From NCBI GenBank assembly GCA_022316685.1, contig JAKJHU010000107.1, positions 1,674,001 to 1,738,000 on the forward strand: 64,000 nt of DNA, read 5' to 3'. The position numbers and the translations under genes were made by a program. The notes beneath the pieces were generated by a model. It had not been told where the DNA came from. It saw only the letters and a program-made list of their open reading frames with translations, and made no database searches. Shown here one piece after another: positions 50,172-62,174 of this stretch (position 1 is its first letter; each line of letters opens with the position of its first letter). This DNA comes from Progne subis subis. Taxonomy: Eukaryota; Chordata; Aves; Passeriformes; Hirundinidae.

Positions 50172-50865
50172 GGTGGCGGTGCGAGAATTGTTTTATTAGG
50201 TTTTTATAAGAAGTTTTATGTTATGGTTCAGTTCACTGAACAGTTTTGTAACAGTCCATCCCCTTTTGTGTTTTCTGTATAATAAGGTGTTTTGTGTCAG
50301 TCCTTCCACCCCTCACCTGACCTGGACCATCCCCTCTGCCCCCCCCCTCGCTCTGGGGCAGCCTGTCTGTCACTTCGGGATCCCCTCCCCAAGATTGCGA
50401 AATCATACGGAGAGGGCTTCAGGCGATAGGTCCCCCGGGGCAGGATTCCTTTGCCCTTGGTGTCAATGGTCAGAGGCTTGGGGGTGGGCACACCTTGTTA
50501 CCCCCTGAATCCCCTGATTTGTTGTCTAGTTGTAATCCCCCCTGAACCCCTCCCCCAGTTATAAGGCAGAGGAGGGAGATTCAAAGTCTCTCACTCCCTG
50601 GCCTCTCTGACCTGAGGTTTGGACCAGCTGTGGGACTCCCGCAGCTCGGCCTGAATAAACATCTTTTAACCTGCTAAGCTGAGAGCCAGCCTTTTCTACT
50701 GCCGCTGCTGTCACCACACTATTTGGTCCATCTGCTGCTGAGAAGCCGAGCCAGCAGGTAAAGATAACCTGCGTGCCCATCCGAACTGGGAACATCTTGT
50801 AGCTGTGCAGATCTGAGCCAGCCGGAGGCCGGCGTCCGCCCGGTGCAGGGACAGAACCAGCTACA
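50172..50865 (+). mobile_element. Solo LTR, ERVK-type (family 1, copy 3)
   Basis: A 694-bp LTR from GGTGGCGGTGCGAGAATTG to AGAACCAGCTACA, with AATAAA at 50654-50659, flanked by ATGCAT duplications. It is closely similar along its whole length to 13290-13985 and, inverted, to 42878-43582. It carries a C run at about 50340-50347. The initial TG is altered to GG if the 6-bp duplication is taken; a 5-bp reading (ATGCA) would keep TG but add one base to the start. No interior. Confidence 0.92.
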
Positions 50866-50871
50866 ATGCAT

Positions 50872-53714
50872 GAAGAGGCTTATAGAGGCTTATACTACTG
50901 AAAGGTCATAAATGTGGGATTCTGCAACTCCTTGGTTCTCTTTCTACGACATATTTGAGTAGGAAAGGCTGATTTATTTATTTTTTTAACAGCCAAATTC
51001 TACAGTGTGTTCCTAATAAAAAATTTGTTTTCAAATCCATATCATAATGAAAGGTCTCTTCATGCTTTTTATTTAAAGTTCTAGAAACAAATTCCTCTTC
51101 TCTGTTGGAACAACCACAAAATAATGTTAATTAACAAATGGCAATTTTAAAGATTGCAATGTTGATAACTATATTGAGTGCATCACTTGAGCAGTTGTTA
51201 GTATCAGAGATGATCATATGTGAAAAAGGGAAAAGAAACTATTCATTTTAATGGTTCTGCAAGAAAATAGTTTTTAAGTAGAACAAGACTAAAATAAGCA
51301 CTAGATAGGTGGGTTTTTTGATTTTTAGTGTTTACAAAAATAACTTTTAACTAGAATAAAATTCACAAATATCTGCTAAACAAGATGAGATGAGAAATTA
51401 TGAATGCTGTAAATTGGACATTCTGAATGCAACTAATTTAATAAGATCATTAGTGAAACTCCAATTGGATGCAGCATATTATATTGCTCTATCATAAATA
51501 TGGTTGATTTAAAAAATCTTTTTCTCAGAGACTGGATATAAATGTAAATTAGAGCACTTGTCTTCTGCTACAATAGGTTTTGATGATAATAATACAAATT
51601 TACATACAAAATTAAAATATAACATATAGACTGTTTATACTTTTACTGTTAAAGTCAGTACATGACTCAAAAGCCAGTTAATATATCTGATAACATAATA
51701 TCCAATGTAGTATCTGTACTTGAATTTGAAAGCAAATATTATGAAACATAATGTAATATGATTATCCTTACTAACTTCACCAGATGGAGGTATTATCTAC
51801 ATACACATATTTTTAGAACTAGTCTTTAATTGTATTTTGATTTAATTCTTACTGACCAGGGGAAAATTGCATCATTGGATGCCCCACAATTTTATTCATT
51901 GTTGTATTAAATCAAACCACTGTTGTCCTTATATTTCTATTACTTGTAGTAGCATGTAATATGATAGACTATCAATATCACTAGAATATCAACTCTGGTG
52001 TTCACAGTAACAAGGTTGTTTAGCAGCAGAAAAGCAGGGAGTGTTAGAAAGTCAGGGACATATTTCAATTCTCACTGACTTAAAGCCTTTCCTCTTAAAC
52101 CTATGCAATTTTTGCAATTTAATATAGAAGTTGTTTTATTTAGTTTATAAGTGGTAAATTGAATGAAGAAATATTTCTCTCTACCTAACATGCATTTGCA
52201 CTCCCGTACTACTTCACTGAAGCGATTCCAGGCTTTCCTGATCTGCTGCCAATAGAAACTACTGGGCAGATCTTCATTCTTTCTTGTGGAATCTCTGAAA
52301 TTGCTTTTTAACAGCCTAAATAGACTATGAAGTTAACTGGAAAAAATTCTATCAAATTTTAAAATATGACTGATCTGGTCTAAAAATCTGCCTACACACA
52401 AAATATTTTTTTCCTTTTAACCATTCTTTTGACAAAACAAAGAAGAAATAATCTTTTTTCCTGTAGGATTTCATTGTTCTCACCTCAACCACAGTATTTT
52501 CCTCAATTAGTGGCATGCCTGTTTTCCTATTAGTCTAATCAGACAATGTAAAATTATTCTTTTAGATCTAACACAGAGATCTGCTTCCCTCAAAATTAGA
52601 AGCGCTCATATGATAGATTTTTATTAGTTAATATAATTTATTATTAGCCAATCAAATTTTCTTTCAATTTTTCAAAATTCATCAGAAAGTTTTTAAATAT
52701 TGAGAGAAAGGAATGAATTCTCAGTTTTCATCTCTTATTTTGTCATGTGGAGAATATTTTATCATTGGAGAATTAATAACCAAGTGGAAAACTAGGAATT
52801 TGCAGGATTTGAACCTTCAGCTTTTTCACTGTGATTAGTCTTTTGGAGTCCAGTGGTAATTCATGATGTATAAATTTTAGTGTTCATGTCAGTATGGAGC
52901 TAGGGTTATGGCTACATACACAAGTTACATTGCAAACTAGAATGCAGAATAATAATGCATAGTCATTCCTTTGAAATATTTTTTCAAATAAATGCATTTG
53001 GTACAGCTGTCACTGGGATATAAACAATCATTTCACATGGGTTAAAAACATGAAATGGTTAATGTTGATCTGACAATACATACTGAAGGACTAACCTTAC
53101 AGCTCTCTAATGAAAAAGTGTGGCATTGAGTAACACTCATGTCAGCAGCACTTAAAAGAAAGACAAAAATATTCAACAAGTTTTTTTGTTTTTTAAATCT
53201 ACCATTAATTATCAGTAAAGTGCATATGTAATGCTGAGTATTTGAGGATGATTTTTTTATAGAAAAGGTTTCTGAAGTTACAACCCAAATAATGAAAGGA
53301 TCTTTTTTTCGTTCTTTTTAAGGGCTAAAGAAAAGAATTTTACACTTCCAGAAATGTTCTTTAAAACTCAAAACCTGTCAAAAACCTACATGTTCAACAG
53401 TTTACCCTTACAGTAAAAGAAAGCTTTCTGACACAAACTGTAGTCAAACAAAACATTCTTTAATCTCTGCCAGTTCCTCAAAGGAAAATACAGTTTCAGC
53501 AGTGACTGCTCTAGCTAATTTTTGAAGAAAAGACAGTTTTAGAAAAAAAAAATTTAAAAAAAGAAAACCAAAAAGCTCTATAGAGGCTCTATAGAATTTC
53601 TACAAGGAAAACATCCCTGATAATTCAGGCCTAATACTGCTGGAATATAGATGAGACTAAGAAAGATTGTTAGATAGGTATATAAAAAATTATCTACTTG
53701 ATAAAACTTGCAAC
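50872..53714. other. Unique AT-rich noncoding DNA
   Basis: No gene, RNA gene or retroelement recognised in this strongly AT-rich interval. A short direct repeat of GAGGCTTATA occurs at 50876-50895, just beyond the LTR. Confidence 0.55.
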
Positions 53715-53720
53715 ACAAAC

Positions 53721-54185
53721 TGCGGCGATGCAAGAACTGTTTTGTTAGGTTTTTTTAAGAAGTTTATGTTGTGGTTCATTTCACTGTATCCCCAATTCTG
53801 TAACCCTTTTGTGTTCTCTGTATAATAAGGTGTTTTGTGTCACTCATCCCACCCCCCACCTGACTTGTAACATCCCCTCTGCCTCCCTCGCTCTGGGGCA
53901 GCCTGTCTATCGCTCCAGGGGTCCCTCCCAGATTGCGAAATCTCAGGGAGAGGGCTTCAGGTGATAGGTCCCCTGGGGGGAATTCCTTTAGCTCTGGATT
54001 TTAGTGGTCCAAGGCTTGGGGGTGGGCACACCTTGTTACCCTCTGAATCCCCTGATTTGTTGTCTTGTTGTAACCCCCCCCAGAAGCCCTCCCCCGCTTA
54101 TAAGGTGGAGGAGGGAGATTCTCGCTCTCTCTGCTCTGGGTCTCTGGCCTCGCTGGCCTGAGGTTTGGACCAGCTGCGGACCACA
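53721..54185 (+). mobile_element. Solo LTR, family 1, copy 4, internally deleted
   Basis: The left 460 bp (TGCGGCGATGCAAGAACTG through GGTTTGGACCAGCTGCGGA) align with the other family 1 copies. The sequence then jumps to the LTR terminal CCACA. About 230 bp, which in the other copies include the AATAAA signal and the U5-like region, are missing. Perfect 6-bp duplications ACAAAC at 53715-53720 and 54186-54191 show that both LTR ends are original, so the loss is internal and came during or after insertion. Confidence 0.9.
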
Positions 54186-54191
54186 ACAAAC

Positions 54192-54825
54192 CAACAAAAA
54201 TTTGTCCCTCCTGACAAGTTGCTACTGTACCTGTGACATATAGGAGCACTAGGAGGTAATGTTATGTTCAGTCATAGGGGCAGTCAAGCACCTTGTCACC
54301 GGTACAACCAAAAATGGATGTTCACGGAAGGGTATATAGAAAGGAGGAAGGATGTGCAAAGCATCCTCAACATTCTCTTATAGTTACCAGTTGTTTGAAC
54401 TTCAGGAAATGCATGTGGTTTGGGCACACTTTGGGTTCAGAAAACCCCAATCATTCCCTTCTCTATGGATGTCTAATCAGTGTGACTTTTGGAATCCACA
54501 GCAGGCACTTGCCACTTCGGAGGCAAGAATGTATTGAAACATTAGTGTCACTTAATCTAGTAGCAAGCAATATTGCCTTTAGGTGATGATGAATAAGATA
54601 GTGATCTGTATGATGGTTCTCATCAAATTAGTGCCCACTACCAAAGACGAGCGTACTACTTTTGTGTTATTATTTTTTTTGATTCATCATGATCATAATT
54701 TGAAAAAGTAAAGTATTTCCATTGAAATAATTTAAGGCTGTAAACAAGCATTTAGGTAAATGTAGAATATGGCACTTACAAAAGCTTATGTTTATACTTA
54801 TTAATGGTATCTTCCATTCAGCTTA
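54192..54825. other. Unique noncoding DNA
   Basis: The interval between two LTR elements. The open frame at 54293-54586 has no recognisable domain; nothing else seen. Confidence 0.55.
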
Positions 54826-56456
54826 TGTAGTGGTTTCACGTTTGCTAAATTTTGGTTGCCAAATTTAGTGTAGTGGTCTTAGGGTTTATACTCTTTTTGT
54901 GGGAGAAAGATTAGGAGAAAAAGCAAATCAGGCTCAAGCTTAAAAATAAATAAATAATTTTATTAGCACACACTAAAAGGATGGAAAAAAGAAAGTTGGG
55001 AAGTTGGGAAAAAAAAAAACACAAACCAAAACAGAATGAAACTCCAAAACACTCTTCCCTACCCCTGCAAACTGTTAACTTTCTTACAAAACAACATAGA
55101 AAGACATAACACATGATTTTCAGTCAGTTTCACCATTTAAACATAATCCTTCATTAATTTGGGAGAGGAGTCTCTCTAGAGTACTATTGAGATACTCGCC
55201 ACAAGACTACAACAATCTAGTGGCTCCCAATGTCACAAATCTGCAACCGCCCGGAATTTTTGCAAATTGTGCTGTTCTACCCATTAGCAGACTTGCCCCT
55301 AGCTACTCATGGGCCTCTCAGTGTATCTGGGGTACTGTTTAAGAATGATTCTTCTAGTGAAAAACAAGGATTCTCTTATCTCTAAAATTGTCTCTATCTC
55401 AAAAGAAATAAAGACCTCCTTTTACCCCCGGAGCCGAGGGCTTCAAATCACTTTCTCTCTAAAATCATCTTTGTCTTAAAGGCTGAGACCTCCTTTTACC
55501 CCAGGAGCAAGGGCTTTGAGATTCTCACTTAAATCTCAATCATATCAGTCCCCAATTTTGATTAGAACCAGCATTCCCCCAAACAACATTAAGTAAGATG
55601 TTGTAAGGAACATTCCATTTCTCCATAGTTTACCCCAGAGAAGTCCAGTTAAAAATGTCCACTTCCTTGATCCTTCTGTCCAATACTATTACCAGTTCTT
55701 TCACTCTTGATTCATTGACTTCATGAGGTGTCTTTTCTACATCCACTCTGTCTCTTTCTTCTCTTTCTCAGGAAAGGGTTAGACCTTGGGAGCTTCATGT
55801 TGCCAGGAAAGGGTTAAATCTGCCCAGGCCTGCAGTGGCCGTGTGCTCTCTGCCCCAGGCTGCAGGGCTGTAGAGACCCAAAGCCTCACTGATGGGGGAG
55901 GCCAGTGGATGTCCCCCCCTCCACGCCCCGGCCTCAGCCAGGGCAGACCAGCTCCAAGTTGCCACAAAGCTGCAGGTTCTCTTTCTCTGCTGCCAGCGGC
56001 CACCAAGCTGGGCCATGGCCTGGCCCCCTCTGCCATGGCCCTGGGCGCCCCCGCTGAGCTGCAGCCCCTACCCCCTACCACGCTGGCAGCCGGGGGACAG
56101 GCTCAGCTGGCCTGGGCTGCTCCCCATGTGGGCAGTGGCTCCTGGAGGCCTGGCCAGGCCCTGCCTGGCCGCCCAAGTGCAGTGGGGCCTGAGCCAGGCC
56201 CTCCTCTGCCGCCCACGATGTTACCTGATGACCGACCTGGAAGCAAGAGAGTGACTTGCAGGGAATCAGGTTTTTTTTAATATGCATGCTTCCCTAAGTT
56301 GCATTTGACATACTCAGTGGTTAAACCAGATGCCAATATCTTAAACTAGCCTTCTGATAGGTCCCTGTCCTTTCTAAAGCAATTCTAAGGTCTTGACCTG
56401 GAAATACATTCCACATTTCTCCATAACTATAAACTAAACTGTGCCAGCCCATGACA
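54826..56456 (-). mobile_element. Long LTR element, copy B
   Basis: Homologous end to end with 39880-41974 minus its nested LTR. On the minus strand it starts TGTCATGGGCTGG and ends CACTACA, that is TG...CA, with AATAAA-type signals near the 3' end (TTTTATTA at about 54957-54964 on plus). It is about 1.63 kb because it contains an extra tandem repeat of the GAGACCTCCTTTTACCCC segment (about 55405-55525) and a GC-rich block at 55870-56220 that differs from copy A. The 164-codon plus-strand frame at 55786-56280 lies in this GC-rich block and shows no known domain. No target duplication was found. Confidence 0.68.
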
Positions 56457-58050
56457 ATACATTAATTACTTCAGTATGAAAAGTTCAAGGCTCCCTAATT
56501 TTTTTCACAGTAGGCAATAAAAGTGGGGTTTTTTTACAATTTTCTTTTCTCTTATAATTTCCATTAGGTATTTTGCCATTAACTTCCTGTCAGTCTTTTA
56601 GCTAAATTGAAGCAGAAGACTGGTCTTTAATGTGTAATACCAGCAAGTCTGTAACAGCACATTTGTCTTTATGGATAAACCCCCCCTTTCTGCTTTTCAT
56701 TTTTATTTTCTGTGTAAAGTCTAAGTTAAATGTCTTTTGGGCTCTACTTTTTCTACACTGCCTAATCTTTAATACACAGAATATATATACCTGTAAATAT
56801 ATACCTGTAAACTGAGTTTATTTCCATCCTTATTCTTTTCTCACTTTTATGGAAGATACTTAGAGATACAAAATTCTTCCTGATGATTCCCTGCCCTGCC
56901 ACCCTTCTGGCTGGACACATGTCCCATGCCCTTTGCTATGCAAAGAATTGGCAGTCAAAGGCCTCTTTCCTGGAGATCCAGCATCCAGAGCTCCGTGCAC
57001 AGCTCCTGCTCTCTGGGTGACAGGCAATTCCAGCCGCAGAAGATCACAACCACTGACTCAAGAAACCCGCCCACTCAAAAGAAGAGAAAGACTGAGCATG
57101 GAACTAATTAGCATGAAAAGTGGGAGGACCATTCAACTGGTAGAAGGCAGAACAATAATTAATAAGAAAACTAGATAACTTTGTAGCAAATGAACCATGA
57201 TTTCTGTTTTTGCAAGAATGTTTGGAGTGCAAAGTTTTGAGAATTGGCATGCTAGCTTTATGGGTTTATCACCTAGAACCTATCTCTCGACAAATATAAA
57301 ATAAACAAATACCTGGGCTCTGCATGTGAGACTGGCTTATTGCACACTGGGTGATGAATCCCTCTTTTAAGAACAACAGCTTTAGCTGATACTCTCCTAG
57401 GAATGTTGCTATATTATATAGCAACCAGATATGATTCTTCCACAAGTTAACTTATCTGACATCATTAATTAGCTTATGAAATAATCAGAGTAGATTCTGC
57501 ATGCTAGTTTATGTCTACCATCACATTTCCTTTTTTTTTAAAATATTCCAAAAATGCTGCCATAACTCCTTTCCAGTTATATTGCTCGGTTTGAATAAAA
57601 AAAATCTATGCTAAGTATATAAATGTTTTGCTAAGTGCAGTCTTTCTCTTTGACTTTTGAAGAAAGGCTGTAGGTACCTTTCATCAGGAAAGATTTTAAG
57701 ATCTCAATAAGGCACACAAATGTGAAAAATCTGAGTATGTGAGAAGTCTGAGCAAGGCATGTACACAATAATTCAGAACAATGCACCTAAATACTAAATG
57801 ATGGCAGCATTTAAGACGAAGTACCATTGACTAGCTTTGACAGCTGCCCACTATGGAATACTAACTTGCATCTCCAGGAGTAATATATGCCTTGTTGAAA
57901 GATTACATAAGTTGTTGAAAAACTGAATCACTTGGGAAAGCTGGTGAGTCATAAAGAAATTAACTCAGTTTTAGTGCTGTACCTCAAGGAGTTAATGTGA
58001 CCTAGAAATGCACAAAAGTAGTGAATGTGAACAAAGTAATTTTACCTCTA
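56457..58050. other. Mostly unique DNA with one LTR-like segment
   Basis: About 56880-57360 has LTR-like features on the plus strand: a GC-richer left half and AATAAA at about 57300-57305, followed by some 50 bp of U5-like sequence. I could not define ends or a duplication, so it is not called separately. No gene recognised. Confidence 0.4.
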
Positions 58051-58056
58051 TTACAG

Positions 58057-58648
58057 TGATATGGTGCTGGAGCTGGCTAGCTCTTCCCAAGCACCATGCC
58101 AGGAGAGGGACACACCTTGAGAGCAGGTTGACCTGTAGTGTGTCTTAGAGCTATTGCTCTACAGTACTTGTGCTATTAAAAGGTGCACAGCAGAGGCAAA
58201 GGAGGAGAGGGAGATCTTCAGTATGGTATCCAGGGAAAGATTTATTCTCTGAAGGGTTCAGAGATTGAAGACCCTGAACAAGAGCGTGCAAGAGTTTTTA
58301 AACTGGGGAGGTTTTAGGGGAGGGTACAAATCTTTAACCAGTGGGAAGAACAGGGGAGGAGTGGAAGGTGAGATTTACATTTAACAAACAACTGGGAAAA
58401 ACATGGGGAGGAGAGTAGGTCACATGGACCAATGTGGCGTTAAAGATTAGGGACTTTCCAAAGGGAAGGTTCAAACAGTGGGTTGGCATGAGGGAGGATT
58501 GACAACCAGGTAAGGTGACAGGCAGGGTACATTCTAGAATACGGGCAGGTTAGGGTATGATTGATAACAGGGTAGGAGGGTACAAACAAGGAACAAACCA
58601 TCAACATGGGGACAACAGAACAAACCATTAGAAAGAAAACACACAACA
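58057..58648 (-). mobile_element. Solo LTR, probable ERVK-type
   Basis: About 592 bp from TGATATGGTGCTGG to AACACACAACA, flanked by TTACAG (58051-58056) and ATACAG (58649-58654), which match at five of six bases. AATAAA on the minus strand (TTTATT at 58241-58246 on plus) is followed by a short U5-like region. Like the LTRs at 4823, 46086 and 46888 it begins TGTTGT on the minus strand. The interior of the element is purine-rich on plus. Not assigned to a named family. Confidence 0.75.
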
Positions 58649-58869
58649 ATACAGGACTGGAGAGAACAATATCAGGATAGACAATTGAAAAATACAAGGA
58701 GGGAAACTACTGGCTGGATATTAATTTTGCAGAAAAGAGCTACTGTAAATGAGTGAAGGACTGTGCTGTTGTAAAAATCGAGTATGTTACTATAACATAT
58801 AACAAGATTGTGAAGAAATCCTTACATTCTAATTAGCATTAGGAAGATCTTACTTGAAGTATTTTAGTT

Positions 58870-59085
58870 AGAGGGTTTACTTTCTAGTAGTAAAGACAGG
58901 AAAGGGTTGGAATAGATTGGATAGAAAGGTATAGACTCTCCAGTGGTAGAAATTTTTAAGAACAAATCAGATAAACCTGGATCAAGAATGTGTACAGCTC
59001 ATCCTGCCCTGAAGTAGTGGATGAATTAGACAAATTTGCTTAGTATCTTCCTAGCCCTATTTTGTATGAATACTATGAATTTTGC
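58870..59085 (+). mobile_element. Old CR1 LINE 3' end
   Basis: Diverged but ordered similarity to the 3' end of an older CR1 subfamily: ACTCTCCAGTGGTAGAAATTT, TTTAAGAACAAATCAGATAAA, GCTCATCCTGCCCTGAAGTA and CTTCCTAGCCCTATTTTGTA, ending in the repeat-like TATGAATACTATGAA at about 59066-59080. The divergence suggests an older insertion than the other CR1 copies. 5'-truncated, start approximate. Confidence 0.72.
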
Positions 59086-59499
59086 AATAATATGAATAAA
59101 ACATACAGTTCCTGATAGGATGTGAAATAGGAGGAAGTATAGAAAAGCTGAAAAATTTAGGCTCAAAAAGCCATGTTTTAATAAGACATTTAAAAGAGTT
59201 TAGGCTTCTGTTCCAAAGAAGTTGAAAAGTATCTTGATTATTTGAGGCTGAGGAAAAATGCACTCGTAGAGAAAATGTTGATTCAGAAACTATCCTTAGT
59301 TGGGGAAACATAACAAAAAATTCCTCTTTAGAAACTAGACTGGAAATAATGCCGAGGTGTCAAAAAGATGTTAACCACTGTGACAAACAAGAGAAAGCCC
59401 ACAGCATGACTGGAGGAAGAGACCTTTCTGAAAGACGCATTTTGGGGGAAGTTTGCCAGCAAGGACACAATATGTAAATATGGGAAAAGTAGTGGTGTG

Positions 59500-59556
59500 T
59501 TGGCATGAGAGGTTAGGTTGGATAACCTAATAGTCCTTTCCAAATTTCTATGATAA
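59500..59556 (+). mobile_element. CR1 LINE 3' terminal fragment
   Basis: GAGGTTAGGTTGGATAACC...TAGTCCTTTCCAAATTTCTATGATAAT matches the last ~55 bp of CR1, which typically reads like GGTTGGACTAGATGATCTTTAAGGTCCCTTCCAACC before the ATTCTATGAT repeats. The 5' side could not be followed further left. Confidence 0.7.
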
Positions 59557-61552
59557 TTAACCTATGTAATCCTTCTCTGAAATGCCTTGGTGTATTCAAA
59601 GCTTGATGTTTGATTTTCTGAACAATCTTTAAGACTATAGAAATATCAACAGCACCTCAAATACCAGCTTTTTGCTAGGAACAGAAGGAAAAAAAAAGAA
59701 AGGATCAAAGGCCTTTCTGCCAGAAATGTACTACAGTTTGATAGTTTCTATCTTGTAGATGGAATATGTCAATCCTAATTCACAGATCATAAAATAACTA
59801 TTTTCTGTGTATGGAACAATTTTTTTTGTGAAGAAACAAAAAGTCCACATGCTTGCAAGGCAAGGTATGTAAATTGCCTTGAAATTGCCAATATTTAACA
59901 GATTATATTTGAACTTTTATTCTGGTTGCTGAGCATGGGCCTCGTTATATGGAAGATGAAATTGAGCTCAGAAGAGTAAAAAAATTAGGAAATCACCTGT
60001 TATTGACATTGGTTTCACTATCATATCAAATGTTTGTGTTTCCCAGGATTAGGACCCTATATTTTATGTTCATCTTCCTGGAAATATCTCTCTAAATCTA
60101 ATTAGTCTTTAGCTTGGAAATGACAGCAGGGGATCTATTCTTTCTGAAAAACAGAAAATAAGCTCACATCTGTTTTCTCTCCAAATTAGCAGAGCTCTCT
60201 GCTTAACAGAAATAAAAATTAGTGATGAATCTTGTCCTCAAAAAGCAAAAACAAAACAGAAGGAAACAAAAACCCAAACAAACCCAAAAACCTCTCACAA
60301 AAACAACTAACAAAAAAACCCACAAAATAAAAACAACAAGGTATCTAAGCTATATCTTTACACAATTTTCAATTCTTACATTTTCTGCATTTTAGGCATA
60401 GTTACATTTTTCTTCCCAGTTTGTCCATGGGGGTGCAATTGGAAGCACACTCTTCCAGAAAAAGATGTTTTTTAAATGAAAGTTTGTCACATCCCCCCCT
60501 CATGAATATATTTATTAAGTCAATATTCCTATAGACTCTCAAACCTTCAAAAAATTCTGAATACTGTTGGTTAAGAATTCAATGGTCACTTATAGAAAGG
60601 ATGCCATTGTGATTCAAACTCTGTTGGGTAATGCAAGAGAAATAGAAAATCAGACAGAGAAGAAACAGTCCTTATAAACTGAAAGAAAATACAAACACAT
60701 GCAACAATCTATAGCAAAGAGATTGTATGAATGTTTATGAAATGTAATAACACCTGCTGCCATTGCACACAGAAAACTGATAACTAAAAAATGTGCAGAA
60801 TCTCAAGGGAATAGTCAGATACTTTTTGACTTTATAAGGTTTTTGACAAATAAAGGCCCACTACTACCTCCACGTGTCACAAATTTAGGTCTCAGCCCTA
60901 ATTAATCTGCCCTGATTTTATCTTTCTTTGCTGTGCATAAGTTTTTGTTCCAATTACAGTATCATTGTTTATATAGCTCAGTAAAAACTCTTATTTTATG
61001 AATTTGCCAGGACAGATTATTTACATTGCTTTTCCTCTAAAAGCATGTCAAACAAGCCCAGTGAAATTCCGCATGCATATTTGATGCCTATGTATCTCTC
61101 CATTAACAGGAAGCAACTGTTTCTGATAATTTAGAAGCAATACAACTACAGTAAACCCAGAAAATATATTTCAGTTTCTCTACAGAGCTTCTTTTACTTC
61201 TTAAAGCAAGAAAAGGATCCAAGACTTGCTCCCCAACCAAGACCTACAAAAGAAGAACACCCAGAGCAATGGGCGAGGGAGATGAGCTATGAGCTCCAGG
61301 AGCAATGCAGGTTGTGATTGCCCACAGCTGCTGCAAGGAAGCTGATCGTACCTCAGCGCAAAGGTCGCCTGAAGGTAGCTTTTGTTTTTACTAAACTGCC
61401 AATCCATCAGCAGATGGACTATCAGGAGAGCAAATGTCCCTGAGTTCATTAGGGAATATGAATATTTAGTGGAGTTAGGTCAGTGTGAGGAAGAGGGGGA
61501 ATAGTGGCTCCACTTAATATGGAATATAACGTCCTAAATAGCAAAAATATTT
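59557..61552. other. Unique AT-rich noncoding DNA
   Basis: No gene recognised. It includes an A/C-rich low-complexity tract at 60240-60345, similar to those at 4150 and 8350. The small open frame at 61201-61449 has no recognised domain. Confidence 0.55.
60240..60345. repeat. A/C-rich low-complexity tract
   Basis: Degenerate AAACAAAACCC-like words over about 100 bp. Comparable in composition to 4150-4260 and 8350-8522. Confidence 0.75.
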
Positions 61553-61715
61553 AGAATCATAGAATAGTTTGAGTTGGATTATTAAGCATTTTTAAGTTCT
61601 AATCCACCTGCCATGGCCAGGGACACCTTCCACTAAATCAGGTCACACAGAGCCCCATATGGCCTTGAACACTTTCAGGGATGAGCCATCCACTCCTGGG
61701 AAACCTGTTCCAATG
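61553..61715 (-). mobile_element. CR1 LINE 3' end, broken by an LTR
   Basis: AGAATCATAGAATAG at 61554-61568 is the complement of the CR1 3' terminus, followed in order by CCACCTGCCATGGCCAGGGACACCTTCCACT and GGCCTTGAACACTTTCAGGGATGAGCCATCCAC and AAACCTGTTCCAATG. Similarity stops abruptly at 61715 where an LTR begins. CR1 is not clearly recognisable beyond the LTR. Confidence 0.92.
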
Positions 61716-62168
61716 TGAGAGGGAAGATGTGTGCTAATGTGTTTAGAAATAGTTCCGTGGGTGAAGGTATAGGTGTTAATGTCTTTGAAATGAGTCTTAA
61801 AGCCTTTACTAACTTTGGGCAGCAGGTTTGTTACCGAGCCCAGACAGCTTGGCTCCTGAGATAGGGAAGCGCATCTGCACAAGCCTGAATTTCTGAGCTT
61901 TGGGGTAAAATGACAAGTTCAAGGGGGGAATATGTGGAAGGCAGTTCAGGAAGGCTGTACCTTCCTAGTGCCTCAGCCAATGGGGAAAGGAGGAGGGCAA
62001 CACGTGGCCAGGAGTTTGGGACAAAAGGGGGCTGCGTCCTCCAAACATCGAGAGACAAAGTTCCACTGGCATATGTCCGAGTGGACTCTGTCCCTTTATC
62101 TGAATAAAGCTGCAGGACTCCTCTGCCTCCTTTATGGATACTGGCTTTTCATGGCATAATTTTCCACA
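61716..62168 (+). mobile_element. Solo LTR, probable
   Basis: About 453 bp from TGAGAGGGAAGATG to ATTTTCCACA. The flanks CCAATG (61710-61715) and CAAATG (62169-62174) agree at five of six bases. AATAAA at 62103-62108 on plus precedes a U5-like tail of about 60 bp. It interrupts CR1 at the left. Family not identified; no interior. Confidence 0.7.
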
Positions 62169-62174
62169 CAAATG

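Noticed and set aside
55786..56280. 164-codon plus-strand open frame with Pro/Ala/Gly-rich product
   Set aside because: It lies in the GC-rich block of a long LTR element, has competing long frames on both strands, and shows no retroviral or host domain.
56880..57360. Separate solo LTR call
   Set aside because: It has LTR-like composition and a poly(A) signal, but neither TG...CA ends nor a target duplication could be fixed.
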